From assembly GCA_965227745.1 (NCBI GenBank), contig OZ245769.1, forward strand, positions 4,464,001-4,528,000: a stretch of 64,000 bases of DNA, read 5' to 3'. Every line of letters starts with the position of its first letter. The first letter of the stretch is position 1. Below are positions 5,978 through 13,816 of this stretch, one piece after another. The notes below the pieces were generated by a model that made no database searches, was not told where the DNA came from, and saw only the letters and a list, made by a program, of their open reading frames with translations. Origin of the DNA: GAS368 sp965227745 (GTDB taxonomy: Bacteria > Verrucomicrobiota > Verrucomicrobiia > Opitutales > Opitutaceae). The position numbers were made by a program, and so were the translations under genes.

Positions 5978-8391
5978 CCTCCCGCCGCGCCAGTCTCCCT
6001 CCCGCTCAAAACGTATCCAAAAAAAAGATACGTAGGAAACCCACGCCAGAATCTCAGCGGGTAGGGCCCGACCTCCGGGCGGGCCGTCAGGACGTCGACT
6101 CCACCGCACCCTCCCAAACCGCTCCCTCGTCTCCCGCCCCCATCGCTCCGCCTCTTTCTCTTTCTCTTAATCTTTCTCTTTCTCCCCACGCCACGCCCAC
6201 GCCCACGCCCAACTCCGTCACGCCCTCCCACCCCCGCCCGAAAAAATCCACCCCCGCCCTCAACCACCTCCACCGCCGCCGCAACCCACCCCCCGCGATC
6301 CAGCTCCCCGCCAACGTGTCCACCTTCCGCCAATTCCTCCTCGCTGTCGCTCGCGTCCGCGTCCCCAGCGGCGCTGCCGCCGGCACCTATGCGCGCTACA
6401 CCTTCGCCGGTCGCGCCGCCCTCGGGGAAATTGTCGACCTCATCGATCACGTCCTCGGCTCCACCACCGGCACCCCGCTCCGCGACGTCCGCCTCGCCCT
6501 CGCCGGCGGCGCCCAATTCGGCAAAACCACCCTTGAGCTCAATCTCGCCGCCTACGTCGCCGCCCTCCGCTTCCTCAATCCCATCGTCTTCCTCCCCGAC
6601 GACAAACTCGCCGACGAAATCGTCGACGCCAAATTCCGTCCCGACGTCCTCGATCAGATCCCCTGGTTCGCGCAGATGACCCGCCTCGGCCGCGCGGTCA
6701 ACAAATCCGGCAAAGCCGTTAACACCAAGGGCGCCTTCCTCGTCACCGATGGGAAACGCCAGTCCGTCGGCCTCTTCCGCGGCCTGCAAAAACCGCCCAC
6801 CACCTTCACCGCCGATCTCGTGATCGAGGATGAGAAAGATGACATCAAGCGCGCCAACGCCAAGTTCATCTCCGGCCGCATGACCGCCTCCTCCCTCCGT
6901 TTCCACCTCGAGGTCGGCACGCAGCGCCTCCACGGCACCGGCCAGAATCTCGTCTGGAAAAACGGCAGCCAGGGCGTCGTCCTCCTCGCGTCGCACCAGA
7001 CGTGGGCCGACACCGACCCCGACTCGTATCGAGTATTCCAATACGGCCACAAATACGTCGAGATCGTCCCGCCCGGCTTCATCAATCCCGAGGAGTCTTG
7101 GCCCCAGATCTGCCGCTGCGCCGTCACCGGCACGCCCCGCCTCGATGATCCCGTGCTCGGCTTCGAGGGCGATTTCCGCCGCGCCGGCTCCTCCGATGTC
7201 TGCGCCACCTTCGTCCCCGGCGGCGTTTACTACTACGCCCACCCCGAGACCGGCGAGCCCCTCGATTGCGAGCGCCCCCTCTGGCACCACCGCGCTCCTG
7301 CGCGCCTGCCCCAGCTCCAGTTCTCCTTCCGCATCGCGCAGATCGGCACGCCTGCCATCGATCTCGCGCAGATCGTCGCCCACTGGGTCCGCGCCGTCGC
7401 CGATCACGAGGAGATGATTACCTTCCGCTGCGATCGTCAGGCCCTCCCGAAGAGCGCCGCGCAGTCCCTCACGCCTGAGATTCTCTCCCGCGCCCGCGCC
7501 GTCGATGGCGGTTATTATTACGGTGCCTCGCGCCCCGGCCTCCCGCGCTACGCCGGCCTCGATATGGGCGATCGCTGCTGGTACGTCGTCCGCGAGAGTG
7601 CCGGCCCCGCCGATAAGCGCCTCGTCTACGCCGCGCAGCTCGCCCTCGGCGATGTCGTCGCCCGCGTCACCGCCCTGCAGGCGGCCAACGCCGTCTCGAC
7701 CCTCTTCATCGATGAGCGCCCCGCCGTGAGCGAAGCCCGCACGCTCGCCCTCGTGCTCAATGGCCTCGGCGATCTCGCTCACTGGCCCGCCGTCGATTTC
7801 CGCTCGCGCTCCGCCTACGTCACGCTCCCCGGCGGACTCACGTGGGATGGCGCGCGCCAGCGCTGGCTCAATCTCCGCTGCGCCGTCGTCCGCTTCACGA
7901 AGCACCAGCTCGGCTCCGGCCTCGAGCAGGGCGCCGTCGAGTTCGTGGAAAACGGCATCACGAAATTCGTCCCCGTCATCGCGTGCAATCGCTTCGAGAC
8001 CATCGACCGCGTCGTGCGCGAGCTCCTCACGCCCGCTGAAAATGTCGTCGAGGTCGTCCGCGATGCCGCCGGCCGCTCCGCCGTGCGCACCGAGCCCGCG
8101 CTGCGCCTCCCGCTCGCCGTCCCCGGCGCGCCCGCCGTCTTCGATGCCGTCGCCGCCCACTTCCTCGCCGGCTCCCAGCGCGCCAAGGATCCCGCCACCG
8201 GCGAACTCGGCGACTATCTCGACGGCATCGATAATCACTTCCTCTTCGCCGCCGGCTACAGCGCCCTCGCCGAAACCGTCGGGGCCACCGCGCCCGCCGC
8301 TCCCGCTTCCTTCGCCCGTGTCGAGGCCCTTGCTCGCCGCGACTCCCTTTCCACCTCCGGCGCGCTCGCCGCCGCCCACTCCCTCCTCTGA
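5974..8391 (+). CDS. Phage terminase large subunit
   Basis: The 805-residue product has an ATPase domain with Walker A-like GGAQFGKT (about residues 177-184), a Walker B-like DLVIEDEKDD near 280, and a C-terminal nuclease with acidic motifs GLDMGD (about 529) and LFIDE (about 578). It packages DNA into the prohead using ATP. A good Shine-Dalgarno (GGAAGAA) six bases before the ATG at 5974 and the ATGA overlap support this start. The first 110 residues are unusual: they contain a 21-bp site (6012), a covarying hairpin translated as RVGPDLRAGRQDV, and a pyrimidine repeat translated as LSLSLNLSLS. A GTG at 6316 begins the conserved part and is an alternative start. Confidence 0.9.
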   Translation: MTSRRASLPPAQNVSKKKIRRKPTPESQRVGPDLRAGRQDVDSTAPSQTAPSSPAPIAPPLSLSLNLSLSPHATPTPTPNSVTPSHPRPKKSTPALNHLHRRRNPPPAIQLPANVSTFRQFLLAVARVRVPSGAAAGTYARYTFAGRAALGEIVDLIDHVLGSTTGTPLRDVRLALAGGAQFGKTTLELNLAAYVAALRFLNPIVFLPDDKLADEIVDAKFRPDVLDQIPWFAQMTRLGRAVNKSGKAVNTKGAFLVTDGKRQSVGLFRGLQKPPTTFTADLVIEDEKDDIKRANAKFISGRMTASSLRFHLEVGTQRLHGTGQNLVWKNGSQGVVLLASHQTWADTDPDSYRVFQYGHKYVEIVPPGFINPEESWPQICRCAVTGTPRLDDPVLGFEGDFRRAGSSDVCATFVPGGVYYYAHPETGEPLDCERPLWHHRAPARLPQLQFSFRIAQIGTPAIDLAQIVAHWVRAVADHEEMITFRCDRQALPKSAAQSLTPEILSRARAVDGGYYYGASRPGLPRYAGLDMGDRCWYVVRESAGPADKRLVYAAQLALGDVVARVTALQAANAVSTLFIDERPAVSEARTLALVLNGLGDLAHWPAVDFRSRSAYVTLPGGLTWDGARQRWLNLRCAVVRFTKHQLGSGLEQGAVEFVENGITKFVPVIACNRFETIDRVVRELLTPAENVVEVVRDAAGRSAVRTEPALRLPLAVPGAPAVFDAVAAHFLAGSQRAKDPATGELGDYLDGIDNHFLFAAGYSALAETVGATAPAAPASFARVEALARRDSLSTSGALAAAHSLL
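6012..6032 (+). promoter_or_regulatory. 21-bp site, copy 4 (inside terminase N-terminus)
   Basis: CGTATC, CAAAAAAAA, GATACG. The two halves are perfect inverted copies. Here the site comes before the hairpin (6060) instead of after it. Confidence 0.5.
6060..6096 (+). repeat. Covarying hairpin repeat, copy 3 (coding)
   Basis: Stem GGCCCG (6065-6070), loop ACCTCCGGG, stem CGGGCC (6080-6085). It is read in frame by the terminase gene. Confidence 0.78.
6152..6184 (+). repeat. Pyrimidine-rich repeat, copy 4 (coding)
   Basis: CTCTTTCTCTTTCTC, TTAATCTTTCTCTTTCTCC; in frame in the terminase N-terminal extension. Confidence 0.7.
7025..7045 (+). promoter_or_regulatory. 21-bp site, copy 5 (inside terminase)
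   Basis: CGTATC, GAGTATTCC, AATACG. This is the only copy with G directly after the left half, and it lies within conserved coding sequence. Confidence 0.35.
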
Positions 8392-9641
8392 TGTCCACTC
8401 TCGCTAAAACTCCGAAGCGTAAAACCGCCTCCCGCGTCGATGCCGCGCGCGTCCAGCAGGCCCTCCAGTCCACCGGCGCCTTCGTCCGCGGCCTCAATGC
8501 CGAATCCCTCGCCGCCGATCTCGATCAGTTCGCCCTCGGCTACCTGCGCGGCGCCGCTCTCCGTTTCCAGAAAATCCGTGAGCGCGACGACACCGTGCTC
8601 GCCGTCGCCGAAAAACGCGAACTCGAAGCCTCGCTCCTCGATTGGGAAATCCTCCCGCTCGACGACTCGCCCGAAGCCTCCTCGCACCAGCAGGCCCTCC
8701 GCGAATTCTACAACGGCCTCACCGCCACCCACGCCCTCGATCAGAATCAGCGCGGCGGCGTCGCCACCCTCATCCGCCAGATGATGCGCTCCGCCGGCGA
8801 TAAATACGCCGTGCACGAAATCGTCTGGCAGCCCGCCGAGCACGGCCTCACCGCCGAGTTCCGCTACACGCCGCTCCACTTCTTCGAAAACACCACCGGC
8901 CGCCTCCGCTTCCTCGCCCAAGACAACGTCTACCCGGGCGAAGACCTCGAGCCCGGCGGCTGGATGGTCACCGTCGGCGCCGGCCTCATGACGGCCACCA
9001 GCATCGCCTACTTCTTCAAGACCCGCCCGCTCAAGGCCTGGCTCGTTTTCTGCGACAAGTTCGGCCAGCCCGGCCTCCACGGCGAGACCGCCGCGCCCCA
9101 GGGCACCCCCGAGTGGGAAAACTTCCGCTCCGCCCTCGCGCACTTCGCCGAGGATTGGGCCCTCGTCACCAGCCCTGGCACGAAGATCAATACCATCGAA
9201 GCCAGCGCCTCCGGCATCGCCCCGCACCAGGCCCTCGTCGACCGCATGGACCGCGGCATCGCCCGCATCTGGCGCGGCGCCGACCTCGGCACCCTCAGCT
9301 CCGACTCCGCCGCCGTCGGCTCCAATCCGCAATCGAGCGAGACCGATATCCTCTCCGCCGCCGACGCCCAGATCGTCAGCGAAACCCTCCAGCACTACGT
9401 CGACGCCTGGGTCATCCGCTACCGCTTCGGCACCACGCCCCGCGCCTACTTCAAGCTCCAGCCCAAGGTGAAGCTCGACCTCGAGCTCGAACTGAAAATC
9501 GACGAAGCCCTCATCAAATGGGGCATCCCCCGCTCGAAAAAAGACCTCCTCACCCGCTACGCCCGCCCCGAGCCCCGCCCCGAAGAAGCCCTCGCAACCA
9601 CCCCCGCGCCTCCGGCTCTTTCTCTTTCCTCTTTATCTTAA
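8391..9641 (+). CDS. Phage portal protein (DUF935, Mu gp29-like)
   Basis: This 416-residue protein starts one base into the terminase stop (TGATG). Features of the DUF935 portal family are visible: an N-terminal helical region (FALGYLRGAALRFQKIRERDDTVLAVAEKRELEASLLDWEI), the WQPAEHGLTAEFRYTPLHFF region near residue 146, and FCDKFGQPGLHGE near 220. Portals form the dodecameric ring through which DNA enters the head. The final residues LSLSSLS are encoded by a pyrimidine-rich repeat, so the natural C-terminus has been replaced or extended by repeat DNA. Confidence 0.88.
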   Translation: MSTLAKTPKRKTASRVDAARVQQALQSTGAFVRGLNAESLAADLDQFALGYLRGAALRFQKIRERDDTVLAVAEKRELEASLLDWEILPLDDSPEASSHQQALREFYNGLTATHALDQNQRGGVATLIRQMMRSAGDKYAVHEIVWQPAEHGLTAEFRYTPLHFFENTTGRLRFLAQDNVYPGEDLEPGGWMVTVGAGLMTATSIAYFFKTRPLKAWLVFCDKFGQPGLHGETAAPQGTPEWENFRSALAHFAEDWALVTSPGTKINTIEASASGIAPHQALVDRMDRGIARIWRGADLGTLSSDSAAVGSNPQSSETDILSAADAQIVSETLQHYVDAWVIRYRFGTTPRAYFKLQPKVKLDLELELKIDEALIKWGIPRSKKDLLTRYARPEPRPEEALATTPAPPALSLSSLS

Positions 9642-9650
9642 TCTTTCTCC
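9617..9650 (+). repeat. Pyrimidine-rich repeat, copy 5
   Basis: TCTTTCTCTTTCCTC, TTTATC, TTAATCTTTCTCC. It supplies the last codons and the TAA stop of the portal gene. Confidence 0.75.
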
Positions 9651-9683
9651 CCGTCCGTCCCATCCGCCCATCCAGCTCAGTGA

Positions 9684-9720
9684 GTAGCGTCCGACCTCCG
9701 GTCGAACCGTCAGAACCTCC
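9684..9720 (+). repeat. Covarying hairpin repeat, degenerate copy 4
   Basis: CGTCCG, loop ACCTCCGGT, CGAACC. The stem is imperfect, with mismatches in the outer pairs. This is the only copy with broken pairing. Confidence 0.6.
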
Positions 9721-9737
9721 GCCCGCCATCCGCGCCT

Positions 9738-9758
9738 CGTATCCACTCTTACAATACC
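9738..9758 (+). promoter_or_regulatory. 21-bp site, copy 6
   Basis: CGTATC, CACTCTTAC, AATACC. It begins 18 bp after the hairpin and ends 70 bp before the gpI-like start. Confidence 0.5.
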
Positions 9759-9828
9759 GACCGCCTGCCCTCTGCTCCCTGTCTTCTGTCTCCTGTCTCC
9801 CCGCGCCCATCCCTCCCACCCCCGCCAC

Positions 9829-11253
9829 ATGCCCACTTTCCACCCACCGCATCTCATCCGCCTCGCCAACGAATCTCCGCTCCCCGCCGGCCTAATCGCC
9901 ATCGGATTCGCCAACGACCTCCCGCTTCCATCCGCCACCGCGCCTGCCGGCGCGGACGGCTGGGCCCTCATCCCCTACGGCGAATGGCCCCACGAGCAAG
10001 GCCTCCAACGCTTCGACCGCGCCGCCGCCGAGCAAATGGTCGCCTACTTCCGCAACGGCTGGAACACCCTCAAGCGCGCGATCAGCGGCCTCTCCATCTA
10101 CCGCGGCCACCCCGACCTCGCCGCCGAGCTCCGCCCGCTCCTCGACCGCACCACCGACGAACACGAACGCACCGCCCTCACCACCCGCATCGCCTCCCTC
10201 GAGCAGCAATACGCCGACCACCGCGAATACGGCAGCATCGCCGACCTCGAAGTCCGCGACACCGGCCTCGCCCTCAAGCCCGTCCTCCTCCCCGCCGGCG
10301 TCGCCCTCGTCAACGACGAAGGCCTCACGAAATTCTCCCCCCACTGGCTCGCCGTCCCGCTCCCCCCCGAAAACGGCCGCCCCGTTTTTTCTCCCGTGCT
10401 CCTCCGCAGCATCGGCCTCACCGACCGCCCCAACATCGCCGGCACCTCCCTCATCAACACCCAACCCGCCACCACCACCACCACGTGGCCCACGCTCAAC
10501 ACCGCCGCAGCTCTCACCAACACGACCTCATCCCCGCCGCCGCCCACCTCTCCCAGTCTCCCCCTCTCCGCGTCTCCCCTTCCCCCCGTCCCCACCACCA
10601 CCACGCCACCGCCCCCCTCAGCCACTCCCGCACCCCATACCCCCTCACTCTCACCCTCACCTTCACTCTCACTCCCGACACTCCCCGTGGACAAATCCCT
10701 CCTCCTCGCCCTCCTCGCCGCCCTCGGCCAAACCCTCCCCGCCGACGCCACCGACGAGCAACTCAACCAAGCCCTCGCCGCGGCCACGCCCACCGCCACC
10801 GCGCTCACCGCCCGCCTCGAGCCCGCCGCCCTCGCCAACGAGCAATCCGCCCGCACCACCGCCGAGACCCGCGCCACTGATCTCGCCGCGCAACTCGCCG
10901 CCGCGCAAATCGCGCTCGCCAACGTCCAGGCCGCGCAATCCGAAACGCTCCTCACCGCCGCCATCGCCACCGGCCGCATCACCGCCGCCAGCCGCCCCCT
11001 TTGGGCCGCCCGCCTCGCCCGCGATTTCGCCGCCGAGTCCGCCGCCCTCGCCAATGAAAAGCCCGCCGTGAAAACCACGCCGCGCACCGCCCACCTCGCC
11101 GCGCCATCCCCTGCGCTCACCGCCCGCGAGCAATTCACCGCCCTCGTCAACGACCGCGCCGCCCAAGGCGAAGACTACCAATCCGCCTGGCAATCCGTGA
11201 AACGCTCCGCCCGCGGCTCCGCTCTCTGGGACCAAATGCACCAGCCCGCGTAA
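9829..11253 (+). CDS. Mu gpI-like prohead protease/scaffold
   Basis: A 474-residue protein. Residues about 35-215 match the Mu I protease region: ADGWALIPYGEWPH, a mid-domain with YRGHPD, then DLEVRDTGLALKPVLLPAGVALVNDEGLTKFSPHWLAVP. A disordered Pro/Thr/Ser linker (about 220-285) contains a translated repeat, SPSLPLSASPLPP. The C-terminal 180 residues are alanine-rich helices, as in a scaffold. The protein is expected to guide prohead assembly and then be processed. It directly follows the portal gene, with no MuF-like minor head gene between them. The ATG lies in a pyrimidine-rich leader without Shine-Dalgarno. Confidence 0.82.
   Translation: MPTFHPPHLIRLANESPLPAGLIAIGFANDLPLPSATAPAGADGWALIPYGEWPHEQGLQRFDRAAAEQMVAYFRNGWNTLKRAISGLSIYRGHPDLAAELRPLLDRTTDEHERTALTTRIASLEQQYADHREYGSIADLEVRDTGLALKPVLLPAGVALVNDEGLTKFSPHWLAVPLPPENGRPVFSPVLLRSIGLTDRPNIAGTSLINTQPATTTTTWPTLNTAAALTNTTSSPPPPTSPSLPLSASPLPPVPTTTTPPPPSATPAPHTPSLSPSPSLSLPTLPVDKSLLLALLAALGQTLPADATDEQLNQALAAATPTATALTARLEPAALANEQSARTTAETRATDLAAQLAAAQIALANVQAAQSETLLTAAIATGRITAASRPLWAARLARDFAAESAALANEKPAVKTTPRTAHLAAPSPALTAREQFTALVNDRAAQGEDYQSAWQSVKRSARGSALWDQMHQPA
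10549..10580 (+). repeat. CGTCTCCCC-type repeat, copy 5 (coding)
   Basis: CCCAGTCTCCCCCTCTCC then GCGTCTCCCC, in frame within the protease-to-scaffold linker. Confidence 0.55.
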
Positions 11254-11268
11254 ACCAGTAGTTCCGAA

Positions 11269-11304
11269 GGTGGACGGCGACCTCCGGGCGCCGTCTTCAG
11301 GAGC
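11269..11304 (+). repeat. Covarying hairpin repeat, copy 5 (GACGGCG type)
   Basis: Stem GACGGCG (11273-11279), loop ACCTCCGGG, stem CGCCGTC (11289-11295). The loop is the same but all stem pairs are of a second type, as in the host copies at 42684 and 42757. Its place 16 bp after a stop codon would suit a terminator. Confidence 0.78.
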
Positions 11305-11501
11305 CCCGCTCCCAAAAAATCATTCCATCACGGCGCCACACCGACGCCTCCAGCTACCGCTTCGCCCGTGTCCCACGTTGTGGGCGGGGTGCCCTCACCC
11401 CGCGAGTTATCACCTACCTCCGCACAAAAAAATATCCGTCCACGACCGGACCAAAAGCTTCCCAGCCTCCGCACCACCACCCACGCCGCCTTCGCCGCCC
11501 C

Positions 11502-11537
11502 CTCTTTCTCATTCCTCTTTATCTTAATCTTTCTCTC
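11502..11537 (+). repeat. Pyrimidine-rich repeat, copy 6
   Basis: CTCTTTCTCATTCCTC, TTTATC, TTAATCTTTCTCTCC. Followed by CTCCGAAAAA, as in copy 8. Confidence 0.75.
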
Positions 11538-11552
11538 CCTCCGAAAAACACA

Positions 11553-11573
11553 CGTATCCGAAACTCAACTACG
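11553..11573 (+). promoter_or_regulatory. 21-bp site, copy 7
   Basis: CGTATC, CGAAACTCA, ACTACG. It differs from copy 3 at only a few spacer positions. Confidence 0.5.
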
Positions 11574-11590
11574 CACCGAATCTCCCCGTA

Positions 11591-11629
11591 CTCTCTCCCC
11601 ATCTCCGCTTCTCCCTGCCTCCGCGTCAT
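11591..11629 (+). repeat. CGTCTCCCC-type repeat, copy 6
   Basis: CTCTCCCCATCTCCGCTTC and TCCCTGCCTCCGCGTC in the leader of the decoration gene. Confidence 0.45.
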
Positions 11630-11722
11630 CGGCCCTCTTTCCGCCTCCCTCTCCCGCTTCCATCCCTTTCCCGTCCGTACCAAACCAAATCCAGAAACCA
11701 CGTCATCATCGTTCTCATCCTC

Positions 11723-12232
11723 ATGCACCTGATCCCGTCCCTCCTCTCCGCTCTCGCCCTCCTCGTCGCGACCGCGCTCCTCGCGAGCTGGTTCACCTCC
11801 CGCCCGCGCGGCCGTTCGCTCACCGCCCTCGCTAATGTCGGCGAAGGCTTCGCCCCCGCCCGCGCCACCTATCTCGCCGATGGCGCGATCACAGCCCGCG
11901 GCCTTCTGCTCAAGCTCGGCTCCGATTCGAGCCATGTCACCACCACCGGTGTGAGCGATATCCCGCTCGGCCTCGGCGGCGATGAGACGGCCGCCGCCGA
12001 AGAATCGATCCGCGTCGATCTCCTCGGTCTCCAGCGCGAAGGCAGCATCGGCGTCGCGAGCGGCAGCATCGCCGCCGGCGACCTCCTCGTCCCCGGCGCC
12101 ACCGGCACCGTCCGTACGCTCCCTGGCACCAGCGGCACCTACTACATCATCGGCCGCGCTCGCAAAGCCGCGACCGACGGCACCCCCGTCGAACTCATCA
12201 CCACCTTCCCCATTCAGCGCATCGTCCCCTGA
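11723..12232 (+). CDS. Capsid decoration/cement protein (DUF2190-like) with N-terminal hydrophobic helix
   Basis: The last 130 of 169 residues look like the small beta-rich decoration proteins encoded before Mu-like capsid genes: FAPARATYLADGAITARGLLLKLGSDSSHVTTTGVSDIPLG, then GSIAAGDLLVPGATGTVRTLPGTSGTYYIIGRA. Such proteins bind the outside of the head. Unusually, the only possible start adds MHLIPSLLSALALLVATALLASW, a clear hydrophobic helix, with basic residues after it. No in-frame start exists between the helix and the conserved part. Either the helix is processed, or it has a membrane or inner-capsid role not known for the family. Confidence 0.75.
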   Translation: MHLIPSLLSALALLVATALLASWFTSRPRGRSLTALANVGEGFAPARATYLADGAITARGLLLKLGSDSSHVTTTGVSDIPLGLGGDETAAAEESIRVDLLGLQREGSIGVASGSIAAGDLLVPGATGTVRTLPGTSGTYYIIGRARKAATDGTPVELITTFPIQRIVP

Positions 12233-12233
12233 T

Positions 12234-12270
12234 AATCTTTCTCTTTCCTCTTTCTCGTAATCTTTCTCTC
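12234..12270 (+). repeat. Pyrimidine-rich repeat, copy 7
   Basis: AATCTTTCTCTTTCCTC, TTTCTC, GTAATCTTTCTCTCC, directly after the decoration stop codon. Confidence 0.72.
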
Positions 12271-12331
12271 CGTCGGCTCACCCCCAGGGTGAAAATCAGA
12301 ACCGACGGATAGAAATAAAGGGAGCCGAAGC

Positions 12332-12380
12332 GGGTAGGGAACCGACCGCCAATCATTCCCCTTAGGGCCACCGCCTACCC
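12332..12380 (+). repeat. Variant hairpin in place of the covarying repeat
   Basis: GGGTAGG (12332-12338) pairs with CCTACCC (12374-12380). It keeps the GGTAGGG lead-in and an ACCGACCGCC segment but has lost the ACCTCCGGG loop. It occupies the hairpin slot of the gap module. Confidence 0.5.
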
Positions 12381-12389
12381 ATCAATCGC

Positions 12390-12410
12390 CGTATCCAAAC
12401 CAAACCTACA
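12390..12410 (+). promoter_or_regulatory. 21-bp site, copy 8 (before capsid gene)
   Basis: CGTATC, CAAACCAAA, CCTACA. It ends 55 bp before the major capsid start, the shortest distance of all copies. Confidence 0.5.
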
Positions 12411-12426
12411 ATCGACAAATCCTCCA

Positions 12427-12458
12427 TCTCTCAACTCTCAACCCTCATCTCTCAACTC
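12427..12458 (+). repeat. Short tandem CTCTCAACT repeats in capsid leader
   Basis: Several degenerate copies of CTCTCAACT run up to the capsid start codon. A similar array lies at 13794-13816. The leader has no purine-rich Shine-Dalgarno. Confidence 0.5.
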
Positions 12459-12465
12459 CTGTCTC

Positions 12466-13464
12466 ATGTCCAAAAAATTCCTCCCTCTCCTCGCCACCGG
12501 CTTTGCCAACGAAGCCCGCGTCTTTGCCGACTCGCCCGATCTCCGCGCCGGCACCATCGCCCTTGCCAACGAGTCGCGCTTTAATTCCACGCATTACTCC
12601 GAAGCCCTCACCGGCTTCACCGTCGGCTACCGCGACCCGGAAAATCTCCTCGCCGCCGTCGATTACATCGCGCCGCCTGTCGCCGTGGGCCGCCGCTTCG
12701 AGTGGAAAAAGGCCGACAACTCCAAGGCCTTCCTCGCCGAGACCGACGATGAACGCGCCATCGGCGCCGGCTTCAGGCGCGTCGAGTACTCCGGCACCAC
12801 GCAGCTCGGCAAGACCGTCAACCGCGGCCTCGTCTACGTCCTCGACACCGATGAGGACGGCGGCGCCACCTCCGAAGAGAGCATCGTCGCCATGCTCCAG
12901 CAGCGCATCATCCGCAACAAGTACCGCCGCGCGATGACCGCCCTCACCGCCATCGCCGCTGGTAATGGCGCGATCTTCTCGTCCGCCACCCAGCCCGACG
13001 AGCTGATGAAAACCGAGCTCGCCACCGCCCAGCTCGACTCCGGCATCTACCCGAATCGCGGCCTCATCGGCCTCGCCGCGTGGAATCTCCGCAGCGCCGC
13101 CTACGCCGCCCAGGACAAGGCCGGCGCCTTCTCCGGCCTCGTGCAAAAGCCCGCCGACGTCGCCGACCAGCTCATGCTCACCGACCTCCGCGTCGACAAG
13201 TCGCTCTACCAAAGCACCGCCACCGCCAAGACCCGCATCGTCTCCAGCAACTTCTTCGGCGTCGTCGCCAACGACGGCCTGATGAAGGACGACCCCTCCC
13301 ACCTCAAGCAGTTCTACACGCCCGCCGCCGGTGGCCGCTGGCGCGTCTACCGCCGCGAAACGGGTCCCGGTGACAAGTTCATCGAGATCACGGTCGAGCA
13401 CTACGAGAGCATCGTCGCCACCACCACCCTCGGCCTCGCCCGCCTGAATATCACCGCCAGCTAA
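12466..13464 (+). CDS. Major capsid protein
   Basis: This 332-residue protein follows the decoration gene, as in siphophages of the B3 type. It begins MSKKFLPLLATGFANEARVF and contains YRDPENLLAAVDYIAPPVAVGRRFEWKK (about residues 52-85), AIGAGFRRVEYSGTTQLGKTVNRGLVYVLD (about 97-130), and a C-terminal GDKFIEITVEHYESIVATTTLGLARL typical of the strand-rich end of HK97-fold capsids of Mu-like prophages. Hundreds of copies build the head. There is no long N-terminal delta region, which fits a separate scaffold in the gpI-like protein. Confidence 0.85.
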   Translation: MSKKFLPLLATGFANEARVFADSPDLRAGTIALANESRFNSTHYSEALTGFTVGYRDPENLLAAVDYIAPPVAVGRRFEWKKADNSKAFLAETDDERAIGAGFRRVEYSGTTQLGKTVNRGLVYVLDTDEDGGATSEESIVAMLQQRIIRNKYRRAMTALTAIAAGNGAIFSSATQPDELMKTELATAQLDSGIYPNRGLIGLAAWNLRSAAYAAQDKAGAFSGLVQKPADVADQLMLTDLRVDKSLYQSTATAKTRIVSSNFFGVVANDGLMKDDPSHLKQFYTPAAGGRWRVYRRETGPGDKFIEITVEHYESIVATTTLGLARLNITAS

Positions 13465-13570
13465 AGCACCCATGCGGTGATTTCTCCAAGCCCTCCGCCC
13501 CGCGCGCGGAGGGCTTCCCAAAACTCACCGCCACCTCCGCTGCTCCATTCCTCCTCCGGGCCAGAGACCC

Positions 13571-13607
13571 AATCTTTCTCTTTCCTCTTTATCTTAATCT
13601 TTCTCTC
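13571..13607 (+). repeat. Pyrimidine-rich repeat, copy 8
   Basis: AATCTTTCTCTTTCCTC, TTTATC, TTAATCTTTCTCTCC, then CTCCGAAAAAA. The best match to the phage consensus. Confidence 0.78.
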
Positions 13608-13664
13608 CCTCCGAAAAAAGCGAGCCACCGCCCCACCGTCCCCATCCCCCAATCCGGCTCCGAT

Positions 13665-13702
13665 GGTAGGGTCCGACCTCCGGGCGGACCGTCAGGACGT
13701 CC
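13665..13702 (+). repeat. Covarying hairpin repeat, copy 6
   Basis: Same GGTCCG/CGGACC stem as copy 2, with the same GTCAGGACGTC tail as copy 3. Confidence 0.78.
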
Positions 13703-13718
13703 ACCCACCTTCAGGCTC

Positions 13719-13739
13719 CGTATCCACCAATCAACTACC
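13719..13739 (+). promoter_or_regulatory. 21-bp site, copy 9
   Basis: CGTATC, CACCAATCA, ACTACC. It lies about 17 bp after the hairpin and 80 bp before the next start codon. Confidence 0.5.
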
Positions 13740-13793
13740 GACTACCCTCCGCTTCCGCCGATCGGCTCTCAGCCACCCGTCCGTTCTCTCAAC

Positions 13794-13816
13794 TCTCACC
13801 TCTCAACTCTCAACTC
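13794..13816 (+). repeat. Short tandem CTCTCAACT repeats, second array
   Basis: CTCTCAACTCTCACCTCTCA and a further copy end three bases before the ATG at 13820. Confidence 0.5.

Larger units (their letters stand above)
11254..11722. other. 469-bp gap with hairpin, pyrimidine repeat and 21-bp site
   Basis: No gene was seen. The hairpin (11269-11304) lies just after the gpI-like stop, well apart from the pyrimidine repeat (11502-11537) and site (11553-11573), which are only 15 bp from each other. A CGTCTCCCC-type repeat follows (11591-11629). Confidence 0.65.

Noticed and set aside
5605..8379. 924-residue reading frame on the - strand
   Set aside because: It mirrors the terminase codon pattern, lacks any domain pattern and overlaps genes with clear motifs on the + strand.
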